DNA from: Paragorgia papillata
Taxonomy: Eukaryota; Cnidaria; Anthozoa; Scleralcyonacea; Coralliidae
Assembly (NCBI GenBank): GCA_035771165.1
Contig: JAWNZC010000261.1
Location: 1,553,501 to 1,617,500 of the forward strand
Reading direction: 5' to 3'
Length of the DNA stretch: 64,000 nucleotides
Below, in pieces: positions 22,041 through 34,625 of the stretch; the stretch's first letter is position 1; every line of letters begins with the position of its first letter. The notes below the pieces were generated by a model that saw only the letters and a program-made list of their open reading frames with translations, had not been told where the DNA came from and searched no databases. Position numbers and translations under genes: made by a program.

Positions 22041-23644
22041 TCCTTGACTGATTTTTGTTAATATTGTATAAAATACAGCATAAAATATGATTTCAATTTG
22101 TAAATTAAAGTCAATAAGCAAATTGTAAAATTTGAGGGACTATTTCGTGCAATTAGTAGAGAGATATTTGCATTTAAAAATGTATAGATTGCGCTCTACT
22201 ACGAGGCCCTTTGTTTGTTACTCAATAATATCTACGTCACTAGAACAGTATTGCGAGAGAAAGTACATTCTGTCGATGGAAAAAAATGTAGGTTTTGATA
22301 CTTGGATAACTGTGAAAGAGAGATGTATTTATAATATTTACTATTGTATTAGATATGACGCTCATATTTCAGCCGTTGGTTGATAATCAGAGCCCAGCTT
22401 TAACTGAATCTATATCTGACATTATGACGATTAGGGAAAAACAAGCACGGTGTATTTCATTTTCATAATAGAACATTTTATTTAAGCTTTAAAAATTATT
22501 TCCCCAGCTAATACCATCAATGAATTGTTAATGGGATCATAATTGTTTTTATATTAAGATTAATAACTTCAAAAACTACAGAAGACCCGCTACCTTGTCG
22601 TTTGAAATTTGAGAAATTTAACATATTGCGGCACGCGTTTTTAGACGAAGCGAAATCTGGAAGAGGTTGAAATCATTCAATAAATAAATGTAAAGGTTAA
22701 GCCTCTTTTATAGAATGCATGTAAAGCCACATTTATTCATATGTAGTTGGTTTAATTTCCCCTGCGCAGTTATATACCGCCTTATGCAACGGTCTACCAC
22801 GGTCTACCACGGTCTACCACTACGAATATAACAAAATTAATATACATGTAATTCCCTTTGAAACCCAGGTAGACCGTGGTAGACCGTGGTAGACCGTTGG
22901 ATAAGGCGGTATAATTGCGCAGGGGAAAATTAAACCCAACTGCATATGAATAAATGTGGCTTTACAAGCATTCTATAAAAGAGGCTTTAAGCTTTACATT
23001 TATTTATTTCAATGATTTCAACCTCTTCCAGATCTCGCTTCGTCTAAGACGCGTTGCCGCAATACGTTAATTCTCAAATTTCCAACGACAAGGTAGCGGT
23101 CTTCTGTAATTTTTTGAAGCTATTAATCTTAATATAAAAATAATTATGCTCCCATTGACTAATTCATTGATAGTATTAGCTGGGGAAATAATTTGTAAAC
23201 TTAAATAAAATGTTCTATTATGAAATGAAATACACGTGCTTGTTTTTCCCCAATCATCATAATGTCAGATATAGATTCAGTTAAAGCTGGCTCATATATC
23301 AATCACACCAACGGGAAATATGAGCGTCATATCTAAACTATAGTAATATTATATAATACATCTCTCTTTCAACAGTTTATCCAAGTATCAAAACCTACAT
23401 TTTTTCCACGGACAGAATGCATTTTCTCTCGTAATACTGTTCTAGTGACGTAGATATTATTGAGTAACAAAGAAACGGCCTAGTAGTAGAGCGCAATCTA
23501 TACATTTTTAAACGCAAAATATCTCTCTACTAATTGCACGAAACAGTCTCAAAATTTCACAATTTCTTTATTGAACTTTAACTTACAAATTGAAATCATA
23601 TTTTAGTTGTATTTTATACAATATTAAGAAAAATCAGTCAAGGA
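22041..23644. repeat. Palindrome P3 (~1.60 kb)
   Basis: Same as P1 in order and orientation, with the triple CGGTCTACCA blocks near 22790-22820 and the inverted set near 22868. Confidence 0.85.
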
Positions 23645-23646
23645 TG

Positions 23647-25242
23647 TCCTTGGACTGATTTTTGTTAATATTGTATAAAATACAGCTAAAATATGATTTC
23701 AATTTGTAAATTAAAAGTCAATAAGCAAATTGTAAAATTTGAGGACTATTTCGTGCAATTAGTAGTAGAGATATTTGCATTTAAAAAATGTATAGATTGC
23801 GCTCTACTACGAGGCCCTTTGTTTGTTACTCAATAATATCTACGTCACTAGAACAGTATTGCGAGAGAAAGTACATTCTGTCGATGGAAAAAAATGTAGG
23901 TTTTGATACTTGGATAACTGTTGAAAGAGAGATGTATTTATAATATTACTATTGTTTAGATATGACGATCATATTTCAGCGTTGGTTGATATCAGAGCCC
24001 GCTTTAACTGAATCTATATCTGACATTATGACGATTAGGGAAAAACAAGCACGGTGTATTTCATTTCATAATAGAAACATTTTTATTTAAGTTTAAAAAT
24101 TATTTCCCCAGCTAATTCCATCAATGAATTGTTAATGGGATCATAATTGTTTTTATATTAAGATTAATAACTTCAAAAACTACAGAAGACCCGCTACCTT
24201 GTCGTTTGAAATTTGAGAAATTAACATATTGCGGCACGCGTTTTAGACGAAGCGAAATCTGGAAGAGGTTGAAATCATTCAATAAATAAATGTAAAGGTT
24301 AAGCCTCTTTTATAGAATGCATGTAAAGCCACATTTATTCATATGTAGTTGGTTTAATTTCCCCCTGCGCAGTTATATACCGCCTTATGCAAACGGTCTA
24401 CCACGGTCTACCACGGTCTACCACTACAATATAACAAAATTAATATACATGTAATTCCCTTTGAAACCAGGGTAGACCGTGGTAGACCGTGGTAGACCGT
24501 TGGATAAGGCGGTATAATTGCGCAGGGGAAATTAAAACCAACTGCATAGAATAAATGTGGCTTTACAAGCATTCTATAAAAGAGGCTTAAGCTTTACATT
24601 TATTTATTCAATGATTTCAACCTCTTCCAGATCTCGCTTCGTCTAAGACGCGTGCCGCAATACGTTTAATTTCTCAAATTTCCAACGACAAGGTAGCGGG
24701 GGTCTTCTGTAATTTTTGAAGCTATTAATCTTAATATAAAAATTAATTATGCTCCCATTGACAATTCCATTGATAGTATTAGCTGGGGAAATAATTTGTA
24801 AACTTAAATAAAATGTTTCTATTATGAAATGAAATACACCGTGCTTGTTTTTCCCCAATCATCATATGTCAGATATAGATTCAGTTAAAGCTGGCTCATA
24901 TATCAATCACCCAACGGGAAATAATGAGCGTCATATCTAAACTATAGTAATATTATAAAATACATCTCTCTTTCAACAGTTATCCAAGTATCAAAACTAC
25001 ATTTTTTCCACGGACAGAATGCATTTTCTCTCGTAATACTGTTCTAGTGACGTAGATATTATTGAGTAACAAAGAAACGGCCTCGTAGTAGAGCGCAATC
25101 TATACATTTTAAACGCAAATATCTCTCTACTAATTGCACGAAACAGTCTCAAATTTCACAATTTCTTTATTGACTTTAACTTACAAATTGAAATCATATT
25201 TTAGTTGTATTTTATACAATATTAAGAAAAATCAGTCAAGGA
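23647..25242. repeat. Palindrome P4 (~1.60 kb)
   Basis: Fourth copy, joined to P3 by TG. The triple CGGTCTACCA blocks are near 24394-24423. Confidence 0.85.
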
Positions 25243-25385
25243 CAATCTTGGACAATAATAGTTGTAACAGTCAACCCCTCCCCCCGATTCAATGTTGTGA
25301 TATGAAACTCCAGTCCAACATTGTCTCATTTCGGTCAACATTGAATCGGGGGGAGGGGGTGTTACAACATTATTGTCCAAGATTG
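25243..25385 (+). mobile_element. MITE M2, copy 3
   Basis: Right-hand boundary of the array. It is followed by TA and then the continuation of element H, which fixes the end of the insertion. Confidence 0.85.
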
Positions 25386-26322
25386 TAGTTTAATGACTTT
25401 CAAAACGCCGCAGTGCTGCTAAAAAGATTGTAGTGTCTGTATTGAGGTCAATCTTAAACAACAGTTCTCATCTTTTGGCCGTTGACGTCGTCCTGAAGAC
25501 GTGAAAATGCTCTAAGTGGCGTTGTAAAAAGAACGAGGACGCTGTTGAGATTACTCTTTGGACTAAAAATTATTCATTCTCTTCGTTCCACAACTAAAAT
25601 TATTTTGTTTAGAAGACGTCGTCGTTGAAGTTGCCGTCGTACTTCGTAAGGTCCCTATAAATAGGGAATTTACGACGTCAACCTCAACGACGACATCCTT
25701 TCAACAAAATAATTATTTTTGCCAAACAAAGAAAATAAATAATTTTCAGTCCTAGACTAATCACAACACCGTCCTCGTTCTTTCTACGACGCCGCTTAGA
25801 GCATTTTCACATCTTCAGGACGACGTCAACAGCCAAAAGATGAGAAGAACTGTTGCTTGATATTGACGTCAATACATACACTGGGATCATTTTAGCAATG
25901 GTGGGGCGTTTTGGAAGTCATTAAACTAGCTTCGAATACCAAATATAATAGTTAGTTAACCGTGACTTCTTTAAATTGTAAAACTTGTCTTGCTTTTTAA
26001 CCGCCGTCGTCGTCCTACCATCTCTAAGTCCCTTCGGTTTTCCAACATTTTCGTGTGTCTGAAATACTTCACTTTTCATTTCCGTTGTGGTTATGCCGAA
26101 GGTTCTAGATTTGGAAGACTCAACTTAGCAAACTCCGAAAGTGTAAGAAAGCAGTTCGTTGTCATCCTTGGTGAGAGCGGTGTTGTTTTTGTTTTGTGTT
26201 TAGGTTTACCTTCGAAACGCGCTCCAGGGGGCTAAGTATGTTGATCAAGATGAATAGCACTATAAACGAGACAAAGTGCTAAAGAGCGGTGCCCGGTTTG
26301 GCGTCAAGAAAGTCGCTTGCGT

Positions 26323-26703
26323 TAGGGATTTTAAGATGCTATAGGACGACGACGGCGGTTAAAAAGCAAGATAACTTTTACAATTTAAAGAAGTCACGGT
26401 TAACTGACTATTATATTTGATATTTGAAACTAGTTTAATAACTTCCAAAACGCTCCAGTATTGTTAAAATGATTGTAGTGTCCGTTTTGAAGTCAATCTC
26501 AAGCAGCAGTTCTCATCTTTTGGCCGTGGACGTCGTCCGGAAGACGTGAAATTGCTCCAAGTGGCGTTGTATAAAGAACGAGGATGGTGTTTAGATTAAT
26601 CTGGAGACTTGAAAATTATCCATTCCGTTGTTTTGCAAAAATAATAATTTTGTTTAAAGAACGTCGTCGTTGAGGTTGACGTCGTTGATCTTATAAAGTC
26701 CCT
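26323..26703. mobile_element. Half-copy of element H
   Basis: Matches the left arm of H in order, from AGGGATTTTAAGATGCTATAG to ATAAAGTCCCT, and passes uninterrupted through the TA where the array entered the other copy. It thus shows the pre-insertion sequence. Confidence 0.75.
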
Positions 26704-28103
26704 GTTTTCGGGTCCGTGGCGTACGGTTTCCACAAAAAATGTGACACACAGAATCCTAGAGGGATGCAAAGCATTACGGGGCGAGCCCTTATTTGTCTGT
26801 TCAACAATAAAATGAGTAATAAACTAAATGATTTAAACTTAGGATTAGTACATGTTTGTGAAAATTGATCATCAAGGTTATCATAGCCTTATGAAAGATT
26901 GTTGTTGATGTTAGTGACTGACGTTTCGACAGCCTCGACACTCTTGTGAATGTTTTAAGTGTATTTATTTTAAGAAACAAAATAAATTTGATGTTCAGGT
27001 TTTAATATTAAAATCGATTAGTTGGGTTTTTTTCAGTAGTTTACTGCAATATTTGTATGATATATTATTTTTTAATTAAACATAAACATTTTTTAAAGCC
27101 CCCGCCCCCCTTTTCTCTTTTTTGTCATATTGAGGAGCCATATGAATGCGCACTTGGAAAACCTACTGCTCTAAGTGTCGTTCTTACAACTTAAGCTGTT
27201 GTTCTTAATCTGTCCTATCATATGTAAATAGTGTATTAGTCTTTGTCTTTAATTTATGTCCACTCCGTATTTTTTGTCAGGTTGGTCTTCACATGGGACT
27301 CGTGTCCTGTTGACCATACCTTCAACCATGATCAAGTCTTGCATCGTTTTTATTTTTAACTTGTATTAATTCTTTCGCACACTTGTATGGTTGTAAAGTT
27401 AATAAATAAATAAATAAATATCCCTTTTAGAGTAAAAATAATATAATGGCTCCCTAGTTTCTCCTCACCCCCTGTATAATAAACAATTAGCGATCCCTAT
27501 ATAAAACGCTAACCCCTTCACCTTTTCACCGGTTTTTGCAATTTTTTCAATACGGCTAAAATATGAAGATTTAATGAAAATTAAGCCTTCTTTTTGCTAC
27601 AGAAGCTACAAAAAGGTATTATTTGACTAACCCCTTAGCATTTTGACCTGTTTTAGCCATTTTTTTCAATTTTAAAATAAGGCCAAAATATGACGATTTA
27701 GCGCAAATAAAGCCTTCTTTTTGCTATAGAAGCTACCAAAGGCTTCATTTGACTTAATTATCATTTTTTGACCTTATTTCAAAAGTTTAAAAAAAGGCCA
27801 AAATCGGTCAAAACTTATATGGCACATGTTACTTCCGTTGAAATCGTGTGTTCTTATTGGCTGGAACGCGTCACGTGCCGGTGGATTATTTTCTGTAATC
27901 GACCAGTCGGTTATTACGAGATTTGTCAGCCATTGTTTTTACAAAAGCTACGAAAGAAAACCGCATATTTTATGAATTCAATAACCTAAGCACAGTGAGT
28001 TAAATGAATTTCAGGATTCCAAAGGCGATAACAACAAGGACAATAATATAGAAAACGATGAGTCTATGTCACGTTTGAGTTCACGCTAGCTGTTTATACG
28101 TAT
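26704..28103. other. Intergenic with a possible retroelement 3' tail
   Basis: 27180-27422 ends in (AATA)n and has TGACCATACCTTCAACCATG-type sequence typical of non-LTR 3' ends, but no coding region precedes it. 27499-27780 holds about 2.4 copies of a ~120-bp diverged tandem repeat (TAACCCCTT... AAGCCTTCTTTTTGCTA). No gene is supported. Confidence 0.4.
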
Positions 28104-28931
28104 GCAATGGACCTTATGCATTAAAGCAAAGCATGCTGGGAGTTTAGTTACACAAATAAATTTTGGAAGATGGCGACCGCTTCCTTCGAATAGGAGCCGT
28201 GAAGCATTTAGTTAAATTTGTAGATGATTTTTTTCTTCTGAAGATTTAATAAAGGTTTTTATCTATTCTAAGTGGTTTGCTTTGTGTTTTTGTGGAATTG
28301 TGGATGTGGAACTGCCATATTTTTCAAAATATTCATCATTGCGGGGAAGAGATAATTTCGTTCGATGAAGACGGCTCTGATAACTATTTGAGATTTTACA
28401 CGTTTGAAAGGTAGGTACTTACATAGATTTCTGTTAAGGTAACTAAGTCCACAGTCATTCACTGTTCCCAACTGCTAGAACTGCAATCGGCTTCTATCTG
28501 ACTCTTCTGGGTTCAAAAATCATGTTTCAACTACCACATCTCTTCACGCACGATTCGCTCAAGATTCAAGAGTTCTATTTCTAAACCAATTTAAAACATT
28601 GAAGTCTCTGGCGCGAAAATAACCGGTTTGACCAACTTAATTTTTTCGCTTTTTCCTCTGTTTCGTAAACGTCGAAGTATTTTCAGCTCTGTGTGCGATT
28701 TTTTGCTTTGTTTTCTTCTTCGATAACCTATAGCCCAGCGACGAACACTTTTCACTACTTGTAAACACGAAGTGTGCTCAACTTGGATTGAATTTTCGTC
28801 TGGCTTTTTTATCATTTTGTTGGAAATGGAGAAAGCATAATGTGGACGAGAGTGGACAATTTACCACTATTCGCCCATGCATGAGTTCATATTGAAGCAA
28901 CATTTGATAACAGACATCACTGGAAAACATG

Positions 28932-29980
28932 GAAACCACCAAATGCTCACTTGTAAGCACTGATGCAAGAAGTCTGGCTACCAAGAAACTGGTAACAGAA
29001 GTAAAAGTTAAAGCCAATATTATGAAAGGCGAAGAATGCTATTTTCTTGTAAAAGGCACTGTCCATAGAAACTGAAGTCACTGGATAGATGTACCAAGGA
29101 AGGCTTCCATGAAGAAAATACAATACGATGTTTATGTTCACTTACACCAGGAAACAGTGAAGGTTTCACTGGCAACAGAACTTGTTTGTTCATGCAACGT
29201 AGGTCTAGGTGGTTGCTGCAAACATGTAGCTGCTTTAATATTACAACTGCTTGACTTCTTAGTTCATACAGCTTGAGGCAACAGAGGTCCCCTGATGATT
29301 TATTTACAGTAACATGCACTCAGCTGCTACTACAATGGCATGTCCCCAGCAAAGAAGAACTTAAAACTGCAGTACTATTTGATGATTAAATTTAGTAAAG
29401 CAACAGCACAGCGCAAAACATTAATAAAAGAAGAGCCATGCAAGTCAGCTCCATCATTGTAAGACAAGTCAATGATTCAGACATAAAAAAACTATAAGAT
29501 GGTTTGACCAAGGCTGGGACATCTTTATATTTTGAAGGACTGCTTGAATCAAATAAATGTCAACCATGTGACTGCAGTGATTTTCTCAAAGGTATGCCAT
29601 CAAAAAAGAAATTTACTGGTCAGAAGCAGATTTAAAAGCTAGTCAGCTGTTTAATGTTCAAATTAGGAATACAATTTTGCAAAACATACAACACTGTACT
29701 TTCACTGACAGCATTAAATATTTACCAAACCTAAATTTGTCCCATTTGTTAAAGAGAAACTATATGCTTCAAAAGAAAATTGAAGGACATTGAACTAAAG
29801 TCAAAAAGCAGTTTTGGGTTTACGGAAAGAAGACTACATGTATGTTTAACTGCTTCAAATTTTGGCCTCATGATGAACAGACAACAAAGCATCTACCCAA
29901 AGTCTATACTCAACAACTAGCAGTTTAAGAACAATTTGTCAGCCATGGGTCCTGCATCATGTCTTTCAGGGGAAAGACAA
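28932..29980 (+). pseudogene. Decayed SWIM zinc-finger protein gene
   Basis: Plus-strand frames, with stops and shifts, include VHLHQETVKVSLATELVCSC followed by CCKHVAALILQLLDF. That gives the C-x-C-n-C-x-H pattern of SWIM fingers. In cnidarian mobile elements such a finger often precedes a YqaJ-like nuclease; the downstream region is too broken to identify one. At least five in-frame stops make function unlikely. The arms and this gene together suggest a self-mobile family now degraded here. Confidence 0.5.
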
Positions 29981-30003
29981 TGAAGAAATTGCAGTGTTGA
30001 CAT

Positions 30004-30397
30004 ACCATATTTCCTCTATTAAGCCACCCAGGGGGCTTATTAATTTTGGACCATCAAGAGAGGGGGCTTATTAGAGGGAGGGGGATTATTTAATTTTCCA
30101 AATTTCTAAAACCATCTGTAACCGATTTTCTGTTAATGGAGCTATTTTATTTAAAGTAGAACGTCTTGGTTTAGTCAAGCAATTTTATTATAACAATACA
30201 ATTACAATGTAAGTTACAAGTATTATATCTCTATAAATAAAAGTAAAATATTTAATTATTTTTCATGTCATGTTGTGGGAAGGCTTAATAGAGGGGGGGG
30301 GGGGGGGCTTTGTTTTTATTTTTCACTGAATGAGGGGGGCTTATTAGAAGGGGGGCTTAATAGAGGGAGGGGGCTTAATTAATAGAAGAAATACGGT
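30004..30397. mobile_element. MITE nested inside the long-armed element
   Basis: Inverted ends ACCATATTTCCTCTATTAAGCC / TTAATAGAAGAAATACGGT. The interior is rich in GGGGGCTTATTA repeats and a G15 run. It post-dates the host element. A diverged relative may lie near 3515-3590. Confidence 0.65.
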
Positions 30398-32396
30398 GTG
30401 TAGAAAAAGTAATAGGTGAAGGCAAATATATTAATGCATGCATCCAGTGTGGATTTTTAGTAAATTTAGAAACACCATGGCTATGTGCAAGTCCAGCTTG
30501 CTTTTTTTTGACCCCACTTTTTATTTGACCCATTCTAAAAGTAATCCATGTGGTGTAGCAGTAGGGGAGGTACATGTAGCCTGCATAGCAAGTGTTGCTT
30601 AGTAGTCTGGGTATGAAGGTGGAGGAAATGCTTGTGGACAGACTCTGGTGCTTTGAAAAACCTTTGTCACCCATGAATGGGGGCTTCTGATTGGTGAGGC
30701 TTGAGTCAATATGGAAGCATTCCTGTTGTTGGTACATCTATCCAGTGACTTCAGTTTCTATGGACAGTGCCTTTTACAAGAAAATAGCATTCTTCACCTT
30801 TCATAATATTGGCTTTAACTTTTACTTCTGTTACCAGTTTCTTGGTAGCCAGACTTCTTGCATCAGTGCTTACAAGTGAGCATTTGGTGGTTTCCATGTT
30901 TTCCAGTGATGTCTGTTATCAAATGTTGCTTCAATATGAACTCATGCATGGGTGAATAGTGGTAAATTGTCCACTCTCGTCCACATTATGCTTTCTCCAT
31001 TTCCAACAAAATGATTAAAAAGCCAGACGAAAATTCAATCCAAGTTGAGCACACTTCGTATTTACAAGTAGTGAAAAGTGTTCGTCGCTGGGCTATAGGT
31101 TATCGAAGAAGAAAACAAAGCAAAAAATCGCACACAGAGATGAAAATACTTCGACGTTTACGAAACAGAGGAAAAAGCGAAAAAATTAAGTTGGTCAAAC
31201 CGGTTATTTTCGCGCCAAAGACTTCAATGTTTTAAATTGGTTTAGAAATAGAACTCTTGAATCTTGATCAAATCGTGCGTGAAGAGATGTGGTAGTTGAA
31301 ACATGATTTTTGAACCCAGAAGAGTCAGATAGAAGCCGATTGCAGTTCTAGCAGTTGGGAACAGTGAATGACTGTGGACTTAGTTACCTTAACAGAAATC
31401 TATGTAAGTACCTACCTTTCAAACGTGTAAAATCTCAAATAGTTATCAGAGCCGTCTTCATCGAACGAAATTATCTCTTCCCCGCAATGATGAATATTTT
31501 GAAAAATATGGCAGTTCCACATCCACAATTCCACAAAAACACAAAGCAAACCACTTAGAATAGATAAAAACCTTTATTAAATCTTCAGAAGAAAAAAATC
31601 ATTTACAAATTTAACTAAATGCTTCACGGCTCCTATTCGAAGGAAGCGGTCGCCATTTTCCAAAATTTATTTGTGTAACTAAACTCCCAGCATGCTTTGC
31701 TTTAATGCATAAGGTCCATTGCAAGGTAACATAAGGTATGTTACATTATGTTTCTTGAGGTATGTTAATGTATGTTATATTATATTATATTAACCTTAGT
31801 TGATAGTTCAGAACGTTTACTTGTATTTCCGGACTATCCCAACATCATCAACCCTTCCATACAATTCACGATGAAATTCTGGTTCATCACTACGAATCCT
31901 CAATATCCTTGTCATCAAGAGAGATAATAGGATCCTAAGTCATGATATCGTAAACCGACGTACACCGAACGCTACCTCAGCTATAGATCCTTCCCTGATC
32001 CCAAAATTAAATCCTCAGTCTGCAAAACTCTTACTCGCCCGGCGCCCTTATTGATTTGTGATCAAAACAACTGATATATCTTCTGAATTGGATCATCTAC
32101 GAAACATTTTAAAGGAAAATGAAAAAAAAGTAGTCTATATGTTTCTTTTCTAATTAAGACCACTTATAGTTTATCAAAAACGACGAAATCTCCAAGTATC
32201 TCGTGTGCCTTGCCGTTATTGAATCAGCGCGCGTGTATAGCAGTTCATTTACTTCTGGGTATTTTACAATTTAAAATAGTTGATCTTTAGTACAAGAATG
32301 GCCACGTGTGCTCTATGGGATATAAAGTCCCGAGAATTAGATATAGACTACAACCACGAAGAAGTTTTGCGCCTTGCACGTTTACCGGAGAATTTA

Positions 32397-32530
32397 GGAA
32401 CCATTCATTATTTATACCTGGGGGGAGGCTGGCAAGAAAGAGAGGGGTCATCAAAACGTTTTCAAGTAAACAGGGGGTACCACCTAAAAATATTGGTTCA
32501 AGAGGGGTCCCAGGGTTCTATCTATATTTT
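32397..32530. mobile_element. Truncated G-rich foldback end (family A-like)
   Basis: Begins GGAACCATTCATTATTTATACCTGGGG and resembles the outer end at 41790 (reverse) and more distantly 2292. Only one end is seen. The preceding ATG frame at 32297 runs into this repeat and is not considered a gene. Confidence 0.45.
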
Positions 32531-32876
32531 ATGTTATTGTCGATTAATGCCAATATACCATTCTATAAAATTAAGTGTTCTCTACGGACGCTCTGATTGG
32601 CTGGGCTCTATGCATTTATAAGATGACAGAAATCATAAATTACATAAAATGGCGTAGAATTGCATGCATCGGCTGCATGAAAAACTCGTCAACTTTTCTT
32701 CGTTTTTAATATACCTTCCAAGCTTGTCGATCCAGCGATTTACGTTCAACTTGGTGTTTTTCGCTGAAGCTGAAAGGTTCTTAATCGAAGCAGCGGAAGT
32801 ACGACATTTTACGAAGATGATCCTAAATAAAATTGATTTCAATTCCTCGAGTCCTTTCTGTTCGACCTCACAGGAT

Positions 32877-33038
32877 TGTAATATCCCTTGTAAATACCAA
32901 TTTAATAATATGAACTCTAAATATGAAAGCATGCAACTGTCTCGTAGCTAGTTCCGTACTGTTCTTTTCCCGCGACAGACCTCGCGCACACGGTCTGCTT
33001 GCCTGATGACGTAACAAACTAATTATTAACTATATTAC
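32877..33038 (-). repeat. 3' LTR
   Basis: Matches 37192-37351 with a handful of substitutions and small indels. On the minus strand it is preceded by the purine tract at about 33039-33052. Confidence 0.85.
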
Positions 33039-33180
33039 TTCCCTCCCTTTGTCAGAGGATAGTTCAATCTATTAACAGAAACATAAAACAGCATGTCAGA
33101 GTTGCTGTTGCTCTCGATTTATTAATATGTCATGGACTATAATATTGTCTGAGCTGTCATTTGGAACGGTTTATATTAAT

Positions 33181-34470
33181 TCACGGTTTAAACGTGCAGT
33201 AGTGCGAGAGCCTTGACGGTCGTTTCAGATTCCGTTTTGGTCTTTGTTGAAGAGTTTCTGGTTCTTTGGGCTTGGATGGTTTTGCAGTCATTGGGTTAAC
33301 TTCCTTGTCATCATATTTGGCTGACTTGGTTGAAATTACTTTGAATTGCGAGGAATTAATTCGTGTAACTGTTTTAGAATCGTTCTTGGCGATGACCATT
33401 GTTCCCTTTCTCTTTTCAAGGACAAAAGGTTGGGGATTGTATGGAGCACTGAATTTGTTCTCCTTTGGCTGTCTCACAAGGACGGTATCACCTGGTTTGA
33501 TGCAACTTTCCTTGGCATGCCGTCTGTTGTCTGCCCAGGATTTCATTTGGTCTTTCTTGTGAGCATCACTTTCAGCCATTGGTTTGTGTTGAGGCATGTA
33601 GAAGGCATCTCTGGTAACATGCATGCTCTTTATCTTCCGGTTGTTTAGGCTTTCAGAGGGAGATGTGCTGGTAGTGTAATGAGGAGTTGCCCTGTAGTTA
33701 AGGAGGAATTTATTCATCGTTTGCTTCCAATTATTCTTCTCAATAATGGCAGCCCAAATGCACTTCTATAATGTGCTCATGAAACGCTAGGCCTCTCCAT
33801 TGGACTGAGGCCAGCATGGTGTTATTTTACGGTGTGTAAATCCACAGTGTTTAGCGTATGTCTCAAACGCAGTGCCTTTGAATAGTGGGCCATTGTCGCT
33901 TTTTAAAACCTCTGGAATTCCTTGGCGAGAAAATATTGCATCCAATTTTGGAAGAACAGATTTAGCTGAGACTGTCGTGAGCACGTCAACTTCAGGGAAC
34001 CGACTGAATTCATCGATTACTACTAGGAGATATTCCCCAGTTGGAAAAGGACCTAGGAAATCTGTTGCGACTGCTTTCCAAGGTGCCGACGGTAGTTGGG
34101 TCATCTTCAGTGGCTCAGGTGCAGGGTGGTTGCCAGAAGTAGCAGCTTGGCATGGCAGGCAATTATGAATGGTTTCTTCCACCATCTTGTCGATGTTAGG
34201 AAACCAGACTTTTGTGCGAAGTAAACATTTAGTTTTCACGATTCCTTGATGGCCGATATGCGCTAGGTTGATTGTTTGTCGTCTTAAAGAGGTAGGCATA
34301 ACGATTCGGTTTCCCCGAAGAACGATTCCTTTATGTACTGACAGTTCGTCACTCACTTTCTTGTATTCTGTTGTGGATGGATTTGACCAATTGTTGGTTT
34401 CGAAGGCTTGAATGGCCATTTGCAATGTGTCATCTACTGAGGTTTCAACCTGGATTTCTTGCAGGGTCAT
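33181..34470 (-). pseudogene. Integrase region of the Ty3/gypsy element, with stops
   Basis: 34470-33787 encodes the zinc-binding HHCC domain (HIGHQG...CLPCQ) and core residues in VATDFLGPF (Asp) and KSDNGPLF (Asp). It stops just after SNGEA near the expected catalytic Glu. A second frame from 33717 continues with LNYRATPHYTTSTSPSE and a basic C-terminal tail. Because of the stop at 33787 and others up to 33720, no full-length integrase can be made. The expected role was integration of cDNA. Confidence 0.8.
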
Positions 34471-34625
34471 GGCAGTGGGTACGGCGTTGGTGCATACGTA
34501 GTTGATGTATTCCTCGGCTACGCTTTTCGGTTGAGATTCTGAGCAGTTTGGATGTCGGCTGAGAAAGTCTGCTGGGTTTTTCTCATCTTTGCCAGGTTTG
34601 TAGACAAGCTGGTAGTTTTAAGGCA

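Larger units (their letters stand above)
18530..25385. repeat. Composite array of MITE M2 and palindrome P: M-P-P-M-P-P-M
   Basis: The array is bounded by TA on each side (18528-18529 and 25386-25387), interrupting element H at a single TA. Order: M2 18530-18672, P1 18673-20285, P2 20289-21891, M2 21892-22040, P3 22041-23644, P4 23647-25242, M2 25243-25385. The M-P-P unit of ~3.36 kb is therefore tandemly duplicated, with a last M2. All asymmetrical centres point the same way. P-P junctions have 2-3 extra bases (TGT, TG). Confidence 0.85.
18423..26032. mobile_element. Palindromic element (H) interrupted by a 6.86-kb insertion
   Basis: The left arm is 18423-18529 continuing at 25388-25655; the right arm is 25662-26032, its inverted copy. 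Ends read AGGGACTTTACGATGCTAGG / complement AAGTCCCT. Internal landmarks shared by the arms include CATCTTTTGGCCGTTGACGTCGTC. Without the insertion the element is ~750 bp. A half-copy sits at 26323-26703. Confidence 0.75.
28104..31722. mobile_element. DNA element with ~990-bp inverted arms
   Basis: Arms 28104-29096 and 30731-31722 are inverted copies with few differences; ends read GCAATGGACCTTATGC. A frame of about 74 codons starting MIKKPDENSIQVEH is conserved in both arms (28591-28815 minus, 31011-31235 plus). A 67-codon frame is identical in both arms (28268-28471 minus, 31355-31558 plus). The interior carries a decayed SWIM protein gene and a MITE. No target duplication was recognised. 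Confidence 0.75.

Noticed and set aside
18530..25385. Hairpin-read (missed adapter) artefact as explanation of the palindrome array
   Set aside because: Such artefacts alternate orientation. Here the asymmetrical centres of all four palindromes and all three M2 copies point the same way, and arm-specific differences recur.
18530..25385. CRISPR-like array
   Set aside because: Repeat units are kilobase palindromes and MITEs with no short repeat-spacer pattern; the genome is eukaryotic.
32280..32621. ORF starting MATCALWDIKSREL
   Set aside because: Runs straight into a dispersed repeat end at 32397; no domain or conserved continuation.
33266..33648. Plus-strand ORFs across the LTR retrotransposon
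   Set aside because: Antisense shadows of the integrase and pol frames.
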